Of a DNA stretch of 64,000 bases, positions 34,102 through 43,288 are shown piece after piece; within the stretch, counting starts at the first letter, position 1, and every line of letters begins with the position of its first letter. The notes beneath the pieces were generated by a model. The model ran no database searches. It was not told the origin of the DNA and saw nothing but the letters and a program-made list of their open reading frames with translations. The stretch is from Mycolicibacterium duvalii (GTDB lineage Bacteria > Actinomycetota > Actinomycetes > Mycobacteriales > Mycobacteriaceae). Both the position numbers and the translations under genes were made by a program. The DNA is taken from the NCBI RefSeq assembly GCF_010726645.1, contig NZ_AP022563.1, positions 4,464,001-4,528,000 of the forward strand, written 5' to 3'.

Positions 34102-35897
34102 CAGTTCATCTCCTGCGCAGTCGACGACACCAGCGGGTCCTCTTCGTCGGGCGCACGCCCGCGCCGCAACCGGTCGTCGATGTAGTTGACCAGATGGGTG
34201 AGTGGGATCGTCAGCATGAGGTAGAACAATCCGGCGGCCACCAGCGGGGACAGATTGCCGGTCTGGGCGTTGAGGTCGCGGCCGACCTGGAACAGCTCGC
34301 GCTGGTCGGCGATCAGCCCGAGGAAGTAGACCAGCGACGACGCCTTGAGCAGGGAGATGAACTGGTTCATCAACGCCGGCAGCACCCGCCGCACGCCCTG
34401 CGGCACCACCACCATCCGCATCGACGTCGAATAGCTGAAGCCCAGTGCCCGCGAGGCCTCCAGCTGTCCCGGGTCCACGCTCTGGATACCGGAACGGAAG
34501 ATCTCCCCGACGTAGGCGGCGGCCATCAGCCCCAGTGCGGCGATGCCCAGCGGATACGGGTTGTTGCCGGTCAGATGTCCGACGACCGGCCCGACACCGA
34601 GGCCGATCAACAGGATGATCACCACCTCGGGCAGCCCGCGGAAGACGTCGGTGTAGACCCGCGCCGGCCACCGCAGCCAGCGCGACCGCGAGATCCCGGC
34701 GATGGCCAGCACCATGCCCAGGACGAGGCCGATCACGCTGGCTGAGATCGTCAGGATCAGCGTGTTGGGCAGCCCGGTGGTCAGCAGGTCCGGGATGGCC
34801 TGCTTGTAGAGCTCCCAGTTGCCGAACGCGTCCTTGAGCTGCGCCAGCGTCGATTTCTGCTGCGCGGGCTGGGCCGGGGCGGCCTGCGCGGCGTTCTGCT
34901 CGGCGATCGCGTTGAAATCGGGCAGCTGCGGCTCGGGTGCGGCTTTCGACCCCGGCTTCCACCCCGGCGGCACGGCGCGGGGCACCCACTCGGAATACAG
35001 CCGCGCCCAGGTGCCGTCGGCGATGACCGCGTCCAGTCCCGAGTTCAGCGCGTCGATGAGCGGCTGGTTGTCCTGGGCGACCGCCCACGCGATGAAATTG
35101 TCCAAGCTGAACGTGTTCTCGATGATCTCGGTGGGATCACCGGGCTGCACCGTGCCCTGCGCCTGCTGCGACGGCGCGACCCAGGCGTCGATCTGACCGG
35201 TCTTGAGGCTGGCGTAGACGGTGTTGTAATCGGGGTACTTCACCGGCTGCAGCCCGAGGGTGTCGACGACGTAGGCCTCCTGCACGGTGCCCTGCACGAC
35301 GCCGATGCGCTGCCCGGCGGCGAGCTGGTCGAACCCGGTGATCGGCGAACCTTGCGGGACCACCAGGGAGAAGTAGCCGAAGTCGTAGCCGTTGGTGAAG
35401 CCGACGGTGTCGCGGCGGGCGTCGGTAGTGGTGATCGACGACGAGCCCACGTCGAACCGGCGGCCCGCCACCTGGGCCAGCAGTCCGGAGAACTCGGTGC
35501 CGACGAACCTGATCTGCAGCCCGAGTTTGTCGGCCACCGCGCGCAGGAGCTCGTTGTCGTAGCCGGTGAACTGACCGGCGGAGTTGATGCAGATGCTCGG
35601 CGGTGCGTCCGAGAGCGTGCCGACGGTCAGCGTGCCCGGTTGGATCAAGCCCAGCGCGTCGACGTCGACCGACTCCAGCGGCACCACCGAGTCCGTGGTG
35701 TAGCGGTCCGCGTCGGGACCGCCGGTGGAGGCGGCCAGGTTGGTGGGCAGGGGGCTGGCACTCTCCAGGCCCGGCGGCGCGCACTGGTCGACATCGGCTC
35801 GGGCCGGCGCGGCCCATGCCATCGCCGCTACGAGCCACACCGTCAACGCCCACGCCAGTGCCTTCACCAGGCGAGGCGATACCCGCAAGATCGTCAC
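34101..35897 (-). CDS. Fused amino-acid-binding protein and ABC permease
   Basis: About 598 aa from GTG 35897 (MTILRVSPRLVKALAW); a TTG three codons upstream is the alternative. A signal or anchor segment (residues ~14-34, 'LAWALTVWLVAAMAWAAPARA') leads to an external solute-binding domain (~85-310, 'TLTVGTLSDAPPSICINSAG', 'FTGYDNELLRAVADKLGL'), a Pro/Ala/Gln linker, and a HisM-type permease (~370-575) with the EAA loop region 'DPGQLEASRALGFSYSTSMRMV'. Binding protein and channel are thus one chain, paired with the downstream ATPase. Confidence 0.92.
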   Translation of the reverse strand: MTILRVSPRLVKALAWALTVWLVAAMAWAAPARADVDQCAPPGLESASPLPTNLAASTGGPDADRYTTDSVVPLESVDVDALGLIQPGTLTVGTLSDAPPSICINSAGQFTGYDNELLRAVADKLGLQIRFVGTEFSGLLAQVAGRRFDVGSSSITTTDARRDTVGFTNGYDFGYFSLVVPQGSPITGFDQLAAGQRIGVVQGTVQEAYVVDTLGLQPVKYPDYNTVYASLKTGQIDAWVAPSQQAQGTVQPGDPTEIIENTFSLDNFIAWAVAQDNQPLIDALNSGLDAVIADGTWARLYSEWVPRAVPPGWKPGSKAAPEPQLPDFNAIAEQNAAQAAPAQPAQQKSTLAQLKDAFGNWELYKQAIPDLLTTGLPNTLILTISASVIGLVLGMVLAIAGISRSRWLRWPARVYTDVFRGLPEVVIILLIGLGVGPVVGHLTGNNPYPLGIAALGLMAAAYVGEIFRSGIQSVDPGQLEASRALGFSYSTSMRMVVVPQGVRRVLPALMNQFISLLKASSLVYFLGLIADQRELFQVGRDLNAQTGNLSPLVAAGLFYLMLTIPLTHLVNYIDDRLRRGRAPDEEDPLVSSTAQEMN

Positions 35898-35934
35898 GTC
35901 AAGCAAGGTAGCGGGCGAAGGGGCGGAGGGGGGC

Positions 35935-36735
35935 TCAGCCGCGGCTGTCCCGCCACCGCACGAGCGCCTCGGCGGCCGACAGGTCGTAGTCGGGACCGTT
36001 CACGCCGACGGTGAGCAGGGTGACACCCAGTTCGGCCAGCGCGTCGGCCTCGGCGAGCATTGCGTCGGGTGCACCCTCCGGGACCCCGGAGGATCGTTCG
36101 ACCGCCGACGGGTCCCGGCCGACGTCGGCGCAATGCCGGTCCAGTACCTCGGCCTTGCCGGGATAGGTGGAGCGGTCGGTGAAACCGTGCCAGATGTCGG
36201 CGTACTCGGCGACCAGGCGCAGGGTCTTGCGTTCCCCCTGACCGCCGATCAGCATCGGGATGTCGCGCGTCGGCGCCGGGTTGAGTTGGGCCAGCCGGCT
36301 CTTGATGCGCGGCAGCGCGTGGGCCAGGTCGTCGAGGCGGCTGCCCGCGGTGCCGAACTCGTAGCCGTACTCGTCGTAGTCCTTCTGCTTCCAGCCGGAC
36401 CCGATGCCCAGGATCAGCCGGCCGTCGGAGATGTGGTCGACGGTGCGGGCCATGTCGGCCAGCAGTTCCGGGTTGCGGTAGGAGTTGCAGGTGACCAGCG
36501 CGCCGATCTCGATGCGCGAGGTCTGCTCGGCCCACGCGGCCAGCATCGTCCAGCACTCGAAGTGGGCGCCGTCGGGGTCGCCGTACAGCGGGAAGAAGTG
36601 GTCCCAGTTGAACGCGATGTCGACGCCGAGATCCTCACAGCGGCGCACCGCGTCCCGGATCTGTCGGTACTGCGGCGCGTGCTGGGGCTGCAGCTGCACG
36701 CCGATGCGGATCGGCCGCGGAGAGGGGGAGGTCAT
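35935..36735 (-). CDS. LLM-class F420-dependent oxidoreductase (Rv0044c homologue)
   Basis: A 266-aa TIM-barrel enzyme of the luciferase-like family from ATG 36735 (MTSPSPRPIRIGVQLQPQ). Typical features are 'CEDLGVDIAFNWDHFFPLYG', 'QTSRIEIGALVTCNSYRNP' and 'GRLILGIGSGWKQKDYDEYG', with the GWxxxEY-like motif used in F420 binding. It matches M. tuberculosis Rv0044c. Substrate unknown. It lies 37 bases upstream of the transporter fusion on the same strand and may be co-transcribed. Confidence 0.9.
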   Translation of the reverse strand: MTSPSPRPIRIGVQLQPQHAPQYRQIRDAVRRCEDLGVDIAFNWDHFFPLYGDPDGAHFECWTMLAAWAEQTSRIEIGALVTCNSYRNPELLADMARTVDHISDGRLILGIGSGWKQKDYDEYGYEFGTAGSRLDDLAHALPRIKSRLAQLNPAPTRDIPMLIGGQGERKTLRLVAEYADIWHGFTDRSTYPGKAEVLDRHCADVGRDPSAVERSSGVPEGAPDAMLAEADALAELGVTLLTVGVNGPDYDLSAAEALVRWRDSRG

Positions 36736-36774
36736 GGGCTCAGTCTTTCCCTGCGGGAGCAAACGCAAACCGAC

Positions 36775-38841
36775 TCACACCCCGATCTGGCCGCCGTCGC
36801 GCCACACCGCCACCACCGACGGCCGCGCGGTGCCGGTGCCGCCCTCGGGCCAGCGGGACTGCGGGTTGTCCAGGGAGTGCTCGTCGCTCTCGCCCGGGTG
36901 CTGCACACACACGGTGACCAGGTCGTCGGTGACCACCGGCCCGCAGGTTTCAGCACCCAGCGGGACGGTGAGGAACTGGCGGACCTCCCCGCGCTGCGGA
37001 CCCTCCAACGCCACCGCGAACAGTCCGTCGTTGGAGTCCAGCGCGTTGCCGTCGGTGGAGATCCACAGGTTGCCGTGGCTGTCGAACGCGAGGTTGTCGG
37101 GGCAGGAGATCGGGCTGACCCGGGTCTTGTCGAAGCCGCCGTAGTAGGTGTCGGCGGCCTGGGGATCGCCGCAGACCAGCAGCAGCTCCCAGGTGAACGC
37201 GGTGCCGGCGTGGTCGTCGGTGATCTCGAGGACCTGACCGTTCTTGTTCTCGTTGCGCGGGTTGGCCGCGTCGGCGGCCGGCTCGCCCGCCGTTCCCCGT
37301 TTGGTGTTGTTGGTCAGGGCCAGGTACACCTTGCCGGTGGCGGGGTTGGCTTCGAAATCCTCGGGCCGGTCCATCTTGGTGGCCCCCACCTTGTCGGCGG
37401 CCATACGGGTGAACACGGCCACCTGCGCCGCGGTGAAGTTGTCGACCAGGGACTCGCCCTGACCGTCAGCGCCGCTGCGCAACAACGGGATCCACGTCCC
37501 CGAGCCCCGAAAGGCGCCGTCGTCGGGTAGCCGCCCGGAGCCGTCGATCTGGGCGGCGGGGACGTCGCCGGACAGCGCCGCCACGTAGAGCGTGCCCTCG
37601 TCGAGGAGGGTCATGTTGTGCGCCATCGCGTCCGGGCCAGTACCGTCCCGCATCTTCTTCGACGACACGAACTTGTACATGTAGTCGAAGCGCTCGTCGT
37701 CGCCGGTGTAAGCGACGACCGTTCCGTCGTCGGTGACGTAGACGGTGGCGCCCTCGTGCTTGAGCCGGCCCAGCGCGGAGTGCTTGACCGGGGTCGATTG
37801 CGGGTCCCACGGGTTGAGTTCGACGATGTAGCCGAATCGGTTCGGCTCGTTGGGGGTCCGGGTCAGATCGAAGCGCGGATCGAAGGTCTCCCACCGCAGT
37901 GCGGTGGGCTCGGCCGACACCCCGTAGCGGGCCATCTGGTCGGCCTGCACCGGCGGTGGGGGCGGCGAGCCCTCCGCGGCGCCGAAGTAGTCCTGGAAGT
38001 TCTCCTCCCCGGAAAGCACCGTGCCCCATGGGGTCACGCCGCCGGCACAGTTGGCGAAGGTGCCGGCCACCGTTCGGCCGGTCGGATCGGCGTCGGTGCG
38101 GACCAGGTCGCTGCCGGCGGCGGGACCGGTCAGCAGCATCGGGGAGTCGGCGGTGATCCGGCGGTTGAGCGCATCGATGACGGGCCGCAACCCGTCGGCG
38201 GTGCGCTCCACCTCCACCACACCCATGCCGACCGCGGCGATCTCGACGTCGAACTGCTCGCGGGTGGGGGCGGCGGCGTCGTAGCCGGGGAACATGAACT
38301 CCGGTGTCACGTACTCGAAGTTGGTGACCAGCAGAAAACGGTCCCGCCGGCCGGGTATCGGGAGCAGGCCGGCGAAGTCGTTGTTGAAGCCGAACTGCCC
38401 GCGCTGGGCGGCGCCGGTCTGGCGGGTGACGTCGAAGGCCGGCGCGTCCGGCAGGATCGGGTCACCCCAGCTGATCACCACGGCGTGACGGTAGCCGTCG
38501 GCGACGACGACGGCGTCCTCGGTGTTGGGCGCGACCGACGCGAAGTCCATTCCCGCTCTGGGTGCGGCGTAGGGCGCGGCGGTGGTGCCCGGGGCGGGTG
38601 CCTGCTCGCCCGCGCAGGCCGCCAGCACCGAGCCCGCGCCCACCGCCAGCACGGTCACGCCGCCGGCCCGTAGCAACGTTCGGCGCGACACCGCCCGGGC
38701 GATGTCGCCGAAGTAGGCGTTGGCGCTGCGATTGGGTACGGGCTTCGAGCACGCGTTGCCGCACCGGTAGACGCAGGTGATGTGCTGTCGCTTCGAGGCG
38801 CCGTCGTGGGCGACGAACAGGTTCAGCGGAATCAGCGTCAT
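36775..38841 (-). CDS. PhoX-like phosphatase (DUF839), Tat-exported putative lipoprotein
   Basis: A 688-aa protein from ATG 38841 (MTLIPLNLFVAHDGASK), with GGAGG and CTGGAG upstream. It contains an internal Tat signal, 'SRRTLLRAGGVTVLAVGAGSV', and lipobox LAAC at about residues 55-80. The beta-propeller PhoX body shows 'NCAGGVTPWGTVLSGEENFQDYFG', 'RPEDFEANPATGKVYLALTNN' and 'CPDNLAFDSHGNLWISTDG'. The family are calcium/iron alkaline phosphatases. The signal is preceded by about 55 residues with four cysteines, which is usual for this family in mycobacteria. Confidence 0.9.
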   Translation of the reverse strand: MTLIPLNLFVAHDGASKRQHITCVYRCGNACSKPVPNRSANAYFGDIARAVSRRTLLRAGGVTVLAVGAGSVLAACAGEQAPAPGTTAAPYAAPRAGMDFASVAPNTEDAVVVADGYRHAVVISWGDPILPDAPAFDVTRQTGAAQRGQFGFNNDFAGLLPIPGRRDRFLLVTNFEYVTPEFMFPGYDAAAPTREQFDVEIAAVGMGVVEVERTADGLRPVIDALNRRITADSPMLLTGPAAGSDLVRTDADPTGRTVAGTFANCAGGVTPWGTVLSGEENFQDYFGAAEGSPPPPPVQADQMARYGVSAEPTALRWETFDPRFDLTRTPNEPNRFGYIVELNPWDPQSTPVKHSALGRLKHEGATVYVTDDGTVVAYTGDDERFDYMYKFVSSKKMRDGTGPDAMAHNMTLLDEGTLYVAALSGDVPAAQIDGSGRLPDDGAFRGSGTWIPLLRSGADGQGESLVDNFTAAQVAVFTRMAADKVGATKMDRPEDFEANPATGKVYLALTNNTKRGTAGEPAADAANPRNENKNGQVLEITDDHAGTAFTWELLLVCGDPQAADTYYGGFDKTRVSPISCPDNLAFDSHGNLWISTDGNALDSNDGLFAVALEGPQRGEVRQFLTVPLGAETCGPVVTDDLVTVCVQHPGESDEHSLDNPQSRWPEGGTGTARPSVVAVWRDGGQIGV

Positions 38842-39047
38842 CTCCAGATGTCCTCCCGGCCGGCGCGGCCTCGGCGGGCCGCGAACTCGCGGGAAGTTAC
38901 GGCAGCTGGGCCAGCACCCGACGACGTCGAGGTGAACGGACGGAAACGTCCCGGCGACCAACGCTGGATGAGAATGCACAGCAAATTTGCTGCGATTGGT
39001 GACCGCTCGGGTTACGGTGTTATCCACTTTGACGGAGGGGTCAACTC

Positions 39048-40898
39048 ATGGCAGTCCAACGCGGCAGACACCGGGCCACGCATCACGGTGCGCACCGTTC
39101 CCAGACCTTTGCGGTGCGGCGCTGGTTGCAGCTGGGTGCGGCGTCGGCCGGTATGGGTGCGGCGTTGCTGGGCTACTCCCTGCTGGGCCCGTCGACCGGC
39201 GTCGCAGCCGCCGACACCGAATCGTCGGTGTCGCGTGCGTCGAGCGCGGACAGCCCGCGCGCCGACCGCGAGACCCGTCGCGCCGCGCGTGCCGACAGCG
39301 CCGAGCGTGCCGACAGCGACGATCGCAGCAGCGGCTCCGAGCGCACCGAGGCTGCCGTCGAGGTGTCCGACACCGACGCCGACCTGGACGCTGAGGCCGA
39401 CCTGGACGACTCAGATCTCGACGACGCCGCGGACACGGTCGCCGAGCCAGAGGACGCCCCGGACGAAACGGTCGCCCCCGCCGCCCGCGAGCGGCGCAGC
39501 CACGCCGGCACGGACGATTCCGAGGCGCGCACCTCGCTGGTGGCGGATTCAGCCGCAGCGCAGGAAATCTCGGCCCTGCAGACGGCGGACGTTCCGGAGG
39601 AGGCGCCGGGTACCGCCCGTCAGCAGCGCATCGCCCGGATCATCGACAGCTGGACGACCCGGCGGCAGGCGTGGATCGATTCGCTGCCGGTCGACCCGGA
39701 GCGCAAGGCCGAGCTGGAAGCTTCGATGTGGGCGACACGGCGCGCGCTGATGAACCAGACGCCGACCGTGGCGCCCATCCAGGTCAGCGGCAAGCTCACC
39801 GGGCCGATCGAGGGCACGATCGGCGCGATCGACCCCGACGGTGACGCTTTGCGGTACGTGATCAGCGTGCGGCCGCGCGAGGGCACCGTCGTCATCAACG
39901 ACGACGGCACCTACACCTACACCCCCGATGCGGACTTCGACGGCGTGGATGTGTTCCGGGTGATCGCCGTCGACGGCTGGCGGATCAACATCTTCGACCC
40001 GTTCCGCGGCCTCGGGACCCGGGCCCGGCAGGTCATCAACCAGGGGGCGATCAAGTACGCCTTCACCTACACCACCGGCAGTGAGGCGTGGACCCCCGAA
40101 CGGCGCGAGGCGCTGGAGCGGGTGGCCGACGAGCTCACCACCTACTTCGTCGTCGAGCGGCCGGTGGTGCTGACCTTCGATGTCGAGGGAATGGACGATG
40201 CCGCGTCGAGCACGCTGGCCTCGGCGGGCAGCGATCTCATCAGTGGCCGGGCCGGCTTCTGGCGCACGACCGTGCAGAACAAGCTGCTCACCGGACGCGA
40301 CGCCAACGGGGACAAGGCCGACGGCGAGATCGAATTCAACTTCGGCAAGGCGTGGGGATACGGCGACGACGTCACCGCCGACCAGTACGACTTCGACTCC
40401 ACCGCCCTGCACGAGTTGATGCACGCGTTCGGCTTCACCGCCGGGATGTCGGCGCCGGGTGACAACGCCAAGACCGACTGGTCGATCTACGCCAGCTACA
40501 TCGTCGACGAGGACGGCCGGTCGCCGTTCCGTTTCTACCGCTGGAACAGCGCGTTCGACCCGAACCTGGAGGGCGCGGCCGGCGGCCTGTACTTCGGCGG
40601 CGAGCACGCCGTCGCCGCCTACGGCGGGTACCTCGTCCCGCTCTACACCCCCGACGAGTGGGAACAGGGCAGCTCGATGGGCCACCTCGACGACGCGACG
40701 TTCACCGGCGACGACCAGAAACTGATGAACGCCCAGACCGACAAGGGGCTCGGCATCCGGACCCTGAGCGCGATCGAGATCGGGATCCTGCGCGACCTGG
40801 GCTACACGGTGGTCCCGCAGACACCGCATCCGGCATGGGCGCTGGCCGGTCTGGTGCTGATCGGACGGCGCCGGAAGAAGGCGCCCGCCCAGCGCTGA
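39048..40898 (+). CDS. Secreted zinc metallopeptidase-like protein with an Ig/cadherin-type domain
   Basis: A 616-aa protein from ATG 39048 after GGAGGGG. The N-terminal export segment, 'RRWLQLGAASAGMGAALLG' and AAAD, is a leader type seen in many mycobacterial surface proteins. Then come a long acidic, low-complexity region (~65-190), a bacterial Ig/cadherin-like repeat (~250-310, 'DPDGDALRYVISVRPREGTV', 'DGTYTYTPDADFDGVDVFRV') and a metallopeptidase-like region with zinc motif 'ALHELMHAFGFTAGMS' (HExxHxxGF). The C-terminus ends in a short hydrophobic stretch plus basic tail ('WALAGLVLIGRRRKK'). Substrate unknown; surface-anchored or secreted. Confidence 0.85.
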   Translation: MAVQRGRHRATHHGAHRSQTFAVRRWLQLGAASAGMGAALLGYSLLGPSTGVAAADTESSVSRASSADSPRADRETRRAARADSAERADSDDRSSGSERTEAAVEVSDTDADLDAEADLDDSDLDDAADTVAEPEDAPDETVAPAARERRSHAGTDDSEARTSLVADSAAAQEISALQTADVPEEAPGTARQQRIARIIDSWTTRRQAWIDSLPVDPERKAELEASMWATRRALMNQTPTVAPIQVSGKLTGPIEGTIGAIDPDGDALRYVISVRPREGTVVINDDGTYTYTPDADFDGVDVFRVIAVDGWRINIFDPFRGLGTRARQVINQGAIKYAFTYTTGSEAWTPERREALERVADELTTYFVVERPVVLTFDVEGMDDAASSTLASAGSDLISGRAGFWRTTVQNKLLTGRDANGDKADGEIEFNFGKAWGYGDDVTADQYDFDSTALHELMHAFGFTAGMSAPGDNAKTDWSIYASYIVDEDGRSPFRFYRWNSAFDPNLEGAAGGLYFGGEHAVAAYGGYLVPLYTPDEWEQGSSMGHLDDATFTGDDQKLMNAQTDKGLGIRTLSAIEIGILRDLGYTVVPQTPHPAWALAGLVLIGRRRKKAPAQR

Positions 40899-40900
40899 CG

Positions 40901-41797
40901 TCAGTCGTCGAGGATGCCGCGCAACAGCCGCACCAGTGCGAGCGGCTGGTCGCTCTGCACGGAGTGACCGGAGTCCTCGACGATGTGTACGCGCTGGAAT
41001 CCCGGTGCGGTGCGCGCGAACTCGTCGGCGTCGTCATCGTTGACGAAATACGAGTTGGCGCCGCGGATCAGCGTGGTGGGGGCGGTGAGCTTGGGGACGT
41101 CGTCCCACAGCCCCTCGAATCCGTCGCCGGTGCGGATCGAGTCGTAGCGCCACGTCCAGGTGCCGTCGGGCAGCCGTTTCGCGTTGTGGAACACGCCGCG
41201 CCGCAACGATTCCCGGTCGCGGTGCGGAGCCGCGGCCACCGTCACCTCGAGCATGGCCGCGAAGCTCGGGAACGTGCGCTCCCCTTGCACGAGCGCGACG
41301 GTGCCCTTCTGCGCGTCGGTCATCTCGGTGTGCCGTTGCGGCGCTGACGGGGTCACGTCGACGAGCACGAGCTTGCGCACCAGATCTGGTGCGGCGACTG
41401 CGATCCGCAGCGCGGTCAGACCGCCCAGCGACATGCCCACCACGAGATCGGCGGTGCCGGCCAGGTCGCGCAGCACCGGTTCGACGGTCACCGCGTTGGG
41501 TTTGGGGCCGTAGTCGCCGTCGTCACGCCACGCCGACCGACCATGGCCGGGCAGATCGATCGACAGTGCGGGCTCACCGAGACCGAGCACCACGGTGTCC
41601 CAGGTGTGGGCGTTCTGACCGCCGCCGTGCAGGAACGCCACCCGCGGGGCGTCGTCACCGAACTTCAGCGCGCTGACGGGACCGGCGTCGATCCGCGCCG
41701 CGCTCGGCAGCGGACCGGTCAGACCCGCCTGGCGCGCGTTCTCCTTGAGGAAGATGAACTCATCGAGGTTGGCGAGCTCGTCGTCGGTGTCGTCCAT
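40901..41797 (-). CDS. Alpha/beta hydrolase, esterase-type (Rv0045c homologue)
   Basis: A 298-aa hydrolase from ATG 41797 whose length and sequence match the M. tuberculosis esterase Rv0045c. The oxyanion segment is 'VAFLHGGGQNAHTW', the nucleophile elbow is 'VVGMSLGGLTAL', and the C-terminal histidine is in 'IVEDSGHSVQSDQP'. Rv0045c hydrolyses short acyl esters in vitro. It converges with the metallopeptidase gene (two bases apart) and lies downstream of the serine protease on the same strand. Confidence 0.92.
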   Translation of the reverse strand: MDDTDDELANLDEFIFLKENARQAGLTGPLPSAARIDAGPVSALKFGDDAPRVAFLHGGGQNAHTWDTVVLGLGEPALSIDLPGHGRSAWRDDGDYGPKPNAVTVEPVLRDLAGTADLVVGMSLGGLTALRIAVAAPDLVRKLVLVDVTPSAPQRHTEMTDAQKGTVALVQGERTFPSFAAMLEVTVAAAPHRDRESLRRGVFHNAKRLPDGTWTWRYDSIRTGDGFEGLWDDVPKLTAPTTLIRGANSYFVNDDDADEFARTAPGFQRVHIVEDSGHSVQSDQPLALVRLLRGILDD

Positions 41798-41856
41798 AGG
41801 GGAACCTTACCTATGTCGGCTCGGCGGACGGTTTCCTGGTGGCGCCGGGCGAGACG

Positions 41857-43116
41857 TCAGGTGACGGGGCGTCCGCAGGCGGGGCAGAAGGGGTCCGCGT
41901 GCTGATGTGGCGCGCCGCAATGGGGGCAGAATCTCGCCTCTACTGTCGGTCCGGGCGGGCTGAGCACCGTTGCCCCACCGCTCGATTGACCGACACCCAG
42001 GCCCGGGGTCTGCGCGAACGGCGCTGTCCCCGGCGGCGCCGGCATCTGCGCGGGGGTGGGGTAGTACGGCACTGTCGGGGCCCGGCGGGCGTTGCGACGC
42101 TGCAGCACGATCACCACGACCACCACCACGGCCACGGCGAGCGCCAGCACCGCCGCACCGAGGACATACCAGAGCATGCCCAGCCCAAAACCCTGGCTCG
42201 GCGCCGGCGGTTCGGCCAGGGCGACGTTGTTCGAGAGCAGGAAGGACCGAAGGTCTCGTGTGTTGGTGACGAAGTTGAAGTTCGGCGCTTCGATCAGACC
42301 GCTGCTGTTGACGCCGATGACCTGCCCCTCCTGGTTCACGGTGGGGCCCCCGGACATCCCTCCGGCCAAGGTGGAACTGACTTCGATCTGCACGACCCCG
42401 GACGGGGTCACCTGCTGGCTGGACACCGTGCCGGCTTTGAACGACGCCCGCGCGATCTGGCTCTGATCGCTGATGTCCTGGATATCGCCGGGGAAGCCGA
42501 TCGACGTCACCTCCGCACCGATCTGGGGGGCATCGCGGGCGATCACCATCGCCGGAGTTTCCTTGGTCACGTTCGGTAGGTGCAGCAGGGCCACGTCGCC
42601 TGCGTTCGGGCCCTTGAAGTCGACCACCTCGACGGTCGTCGGCGAGGTGATGGTCGCGCCGTCCACACCGTTGGGCTGGACGCCCCGGACGCTGCGTTCC
42701 ACGGGCGAGTTGTCGGCTTCACCCTCCACCGGCCAGTTGGCATAGGCGACGTCGGCCATGTCCATTGCCTGCTGCTCTTGCAGGTAGCCGTCGATGATCA
42801 CCTTGCGGCCCTCGGCCGGGTCGACGCAGTGTCCTGCGGTGACGATCTGAGCCGTTTTGCTGACGTAAAAGCCGGTACAGGTCACCGAATAGGTCAGCTT
42901 GTCGGTCCAGTAACCCTCGCCGGCGGCGTCGACATCCGGCGGGACCTGGATGAAGCCGCTCCAGTCCGTCTGCAGGAAGACGATCGACTTTTCCAGGCTC
43001 GCCATCGGATTGACTTCGTCGGCCGACGTGACCGGCGCGCCCACCAGAGCAGCCGCCGGTCCCAGCGCCAGTGCCGTCAACAGTCCGGCGCCTCTTGCAG
43101 TGAGTGAGGTGAACAC
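41857..43116 (-). CDS. Membrane-anchored trypsin-like serine protease with cytoplasmic zinc ribbon
   Basis: A 419-aa protein from GTG 43116. The signal peptide is 'LLTALALGPAAALVGAPVTSA'. The extracellular trypsin-like domain has the triad in 'IVTAGHCVDP' (His), 'NAGDVALLHL' (Asp) and 'AGGMSGGPTVN' (Ser). A transmembrane helix at about residues 312-338 ('LWYVLGAAVLALAVAVVVVVV') is followed by a Pro-rich linker and a C-terminal zinc-ribbon with two CxxC pairs ('FCPHCGAPHQHADPFCPACG'). The topology puts the ribbon in the cytoplasm. Substrate unknown. Confidence 0.87.
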   Translation of the reverse strand: MFTSLTARGAGLLTALALGPAAALVGAPVTSADEVNPMASLEKSIVFLQTDWSGFIQVPPDVDAAGEGYWTDKLTYSVTCTGFYVSKTAQIVTAGHCVDPAEGRKVIIDGYLQEQQAMDMADVAYANWPVEGEADNSPVERSVRGVQPNGVDGATITSPTTVEVVDFKGPNAGDVALLHLPNVTKETPAMVIARDAPQIGAEVTSIGFPGDIQDISDQSQIARASFKAGTVSSQQVTPSGVVQIEVSSTLAGGMSGGPTVNQEGQVIGVNSSGLIEAPNFNFVTNTRDLRSFLLSNNVALAEPPAPSQGFGLGMLWYVLGAAVLALAVAVVVVVVIVLQRRNARRAPTVPYYPTPAQMPAPPGTAPFAQTPGLGVGQSSGGATVLSPPGPTVEARFCPHCGAPHQHADPFCPACGRPVT

Positions 43117-43220
43117 GACACGACCTCCCGTCGCAGCCGCTCTCGACTGTTAGCCCGGCACGGGTGCGACACGAGTGTCTAAAGTCCCCGAACGACGAGC
43201 TTTCGGGTCGCGAAAACGAC

Positions 43221-43271
43221 ACTGCGCCCGGGCAGCGGACGTGCAAGATGCACGTCGCTCCCGGGCGCAGT
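43221..43271 (-). terminator. Long hairpin downstream of ino1
   Basis: Arms at 43221-43245 and 43249-43271 pair over 23 base pairs (12+4+7) with two single-base bulges and a three-base loop (AGA). It begins 18 bases past the ino1 stop. It also separates ino1 from the serine protease promoter on the same strand. Confidence 0.8.
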
Positions 43272-43288
43272 CGTGGAACGAGTGGGGG

